Below are positions 63,343 through 64,000 of a stretch of 64,000 nt of DNA, in pieces (positions within the stretch are counted from its first letter, which is position 1; the number at the start of each line of letters is the position of its first letter). A model generated the notes under the pieces. That model was given only the letters and a program-made list of their open reading frames with translations. It was not told the origin of the DNA and did not search any database. The position numbers were made by a program, and so were the translations under genes. Source of the DNA: Myxococcota bacterium (GTDB lineage: Bacteria; Myxococcota_A; UBA796). The stretch is taken from assembly GCA_029251165.1 (NCBI GenBank), contig JAQXDW010000151.1, positions 301,297 through 365,296 of the forward strand, written 5' to 3'.

Positions 63343-64000
63343 TCAGCTTCCCCTGAGTCGGACCGTGAACGTCATCTGGTTCTTGTTCTTCAGCGCACCC
63401 ATCATCGCGCTGAATGGATCGAAGCCAAAGTCGGTGTGTGAGGCGTTGAAGGCTCCGGTTGCTGAGAAGCCATCGTCTAAAGAGACGCTCAGCGCTGTGG
63501 AGATGGTCTTGCTCTTGCCTCGGATGCTCATCTTGCCGGTCACCGTCACGCTGCCGGTGGTGCCGCTGCAGGATGTGGAGGAGAAGGTGATGCTGGGAAA
63601 GGACCCGCTGTTGAGCTGGTCGCTGGCGAGCATGTTCTTCTTCACCGAGCCGCGCTGGCTGTCTGACAGCTCAGAGTCGTAGCCGACCGCTGCGCGCATC
63701 GCGGGGGGATCGACCGACAGCTTCTTGACCGGGACGGTGATGTCTATCTGGCACTGGCTGGCGTCGGTGGGGTGCCAGGTGACCGTGCCGGACCAGCCCT
63801 TGGCGACGATGACGTGGTCATGTGAGGCACCAGAGCCGAGGGTGTCGGGATCCTTAAACACCTGCACGTAGAGCCGGCTGGCGCTGGGGCTGAGGGTGTA
63901 GGTCGTGGCAACGACTGGAGCGGGCTCACTGACCTCCGCCTCGGCAGCGTCCGTCTCGGCAGCGTCCGTCTCGGCAGCGGCGTCTGTCTCGACGGTCTGG
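63343..64000 (-). CDS. YceI-family protein, 5' end outside window
   Basis: The frame stays open to the window edge, so the N-terminus is missing. The visible part begins with an ETDAA linker encoded by a 15-base tandem repeat (about 63940-63978), then a complete YceI domain: YTLSPSASRLYVQV, ASHDHV, DITVPVKKLSVDPP, IRGKSKTIST and FGFDPF. YceI proteins are lipocalin-like periplasmic proteins that bind isoprenoid or other lipids. The linker type suggests the missing start is a lipoprotein signal. Upstream of glnII on the same strand, 300 bases apart. Confidence 0.9.
   Translation of the reverse strand, partial: QTVETDAAAETDAAETDAAEAEVSEPAPVVATTYTLSPSASRLYVQVFKDPDTLGSGASHDHVIVAKGWSGTVTWHPTDASQCQIDITVPVKKLSVDPPAMRAAVGYDSELSDSQRGSVKKNMLASDQLNSGSFPSITFSSTSCSGTTGSVTVTGKMSIRGKSKTISTALSVSLDDGFSATGAFNASHTDFGFDPFSAMMGALKNKNQMTFTVRLRGS

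Overview
The window looks like chromosomal DNA of a high-GC, Gram-negative, myxobacterium-like bacterium (Myxococcota or a related former deltaproteobacterial lineage). This is inferred from several traits: many lipoproteins with Asp/Thr 'DTDAD' linkers, a MopE-type metal-binding motif followed by FG-GAP repeats, a Ser/Thr kinase with a DWG motif, a type II glutamine synthetase, large fused proteins, and outer-membrane efflux and barrel genes. There is no rRNA, tRNA, CRISPR array, prophage or complete insertion sequence that I can see. Genes are closely packed, and some convergent pairs are 6-8 bases apart or overlapping.

Layout. 1-5224 (minus) holds an unrecognised 1651-residue protein and, 2 bases after it, a second protein cut by the window edge. 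5.7-9.4 kb: a cytochrome c lipoprotein, a PHP-type metallohydrolase lipoprotein and msrB. 9.7-13.0 kb: a protease-fold-like/methyltransferase fusion, a YARHG lipoprotein and a GT-C-like membrane protein. 13.1-17.7 kb: a small repeat protein resembling the septoil-knot family, a kinase with a cyclic-nucleotide domain, and lipoprotein or SGNH hydrolases. 17.8-22.3 kb (minus): a VolA-like lipase lipoprotein translationally coupled to an outer-membrane barrel. 22.5-30.8 kb: an M55 peptidase, hflX, a MATE exporter, a spermidine-synthase-like/TPR fusion, an ArsC-family gene with an in-frame UGA that reads as selenocysteine, and a Spy/CpxP-like protein. 31-40.3 kb: a cysteine-less redoxin lipoprotein, a START-like secreted protein, an orphan HTH protein, a GAF histidine kinase, a large HIT-like/PLD/DEAH helicase and another lipoprotein. 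40.5-47.1 kb: a complete TetR-TolC-MFP-RND efflux operon. 47-52 kb: a CAP-domain protein, a TPR protein, a second TetR regulator and dusA. 52.2-59.7 kb: a duplicated leucine-rich-repeat protein, a pyruvate-phosphate-dikinase-like lipoprotein and two more surface lipoproteins. 60-64 kb: an MFS transporter coupled to a BtuF-like binding protein, glnII, and a YceI protein cut by the window end.

Most interesting points. (1) The ArsC-like gene at 29763 carries UGA exactly at the catalytic cysteine, followed by a hairpin with a GGUC loop at the distance expected of a bacterial SECIS element. (2) Five genes have short tandem repeats lying across their stop codons, and none of the repeat units is a multiple of three. 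(3) glnII has a good sigma-54 -24/-12 promoter with a perfect 19-base inverted repeat upstream in enhancer position. (4) Several large proteins have unusual domain combinations. Part of the gene set is cell-envelope biology (lipoproteins, efflux, surface hydrolases) and part is redox or repair functions (MsrB, the selenoprotein, the Spy-like protein). I see no single pathway tying the whole window together.
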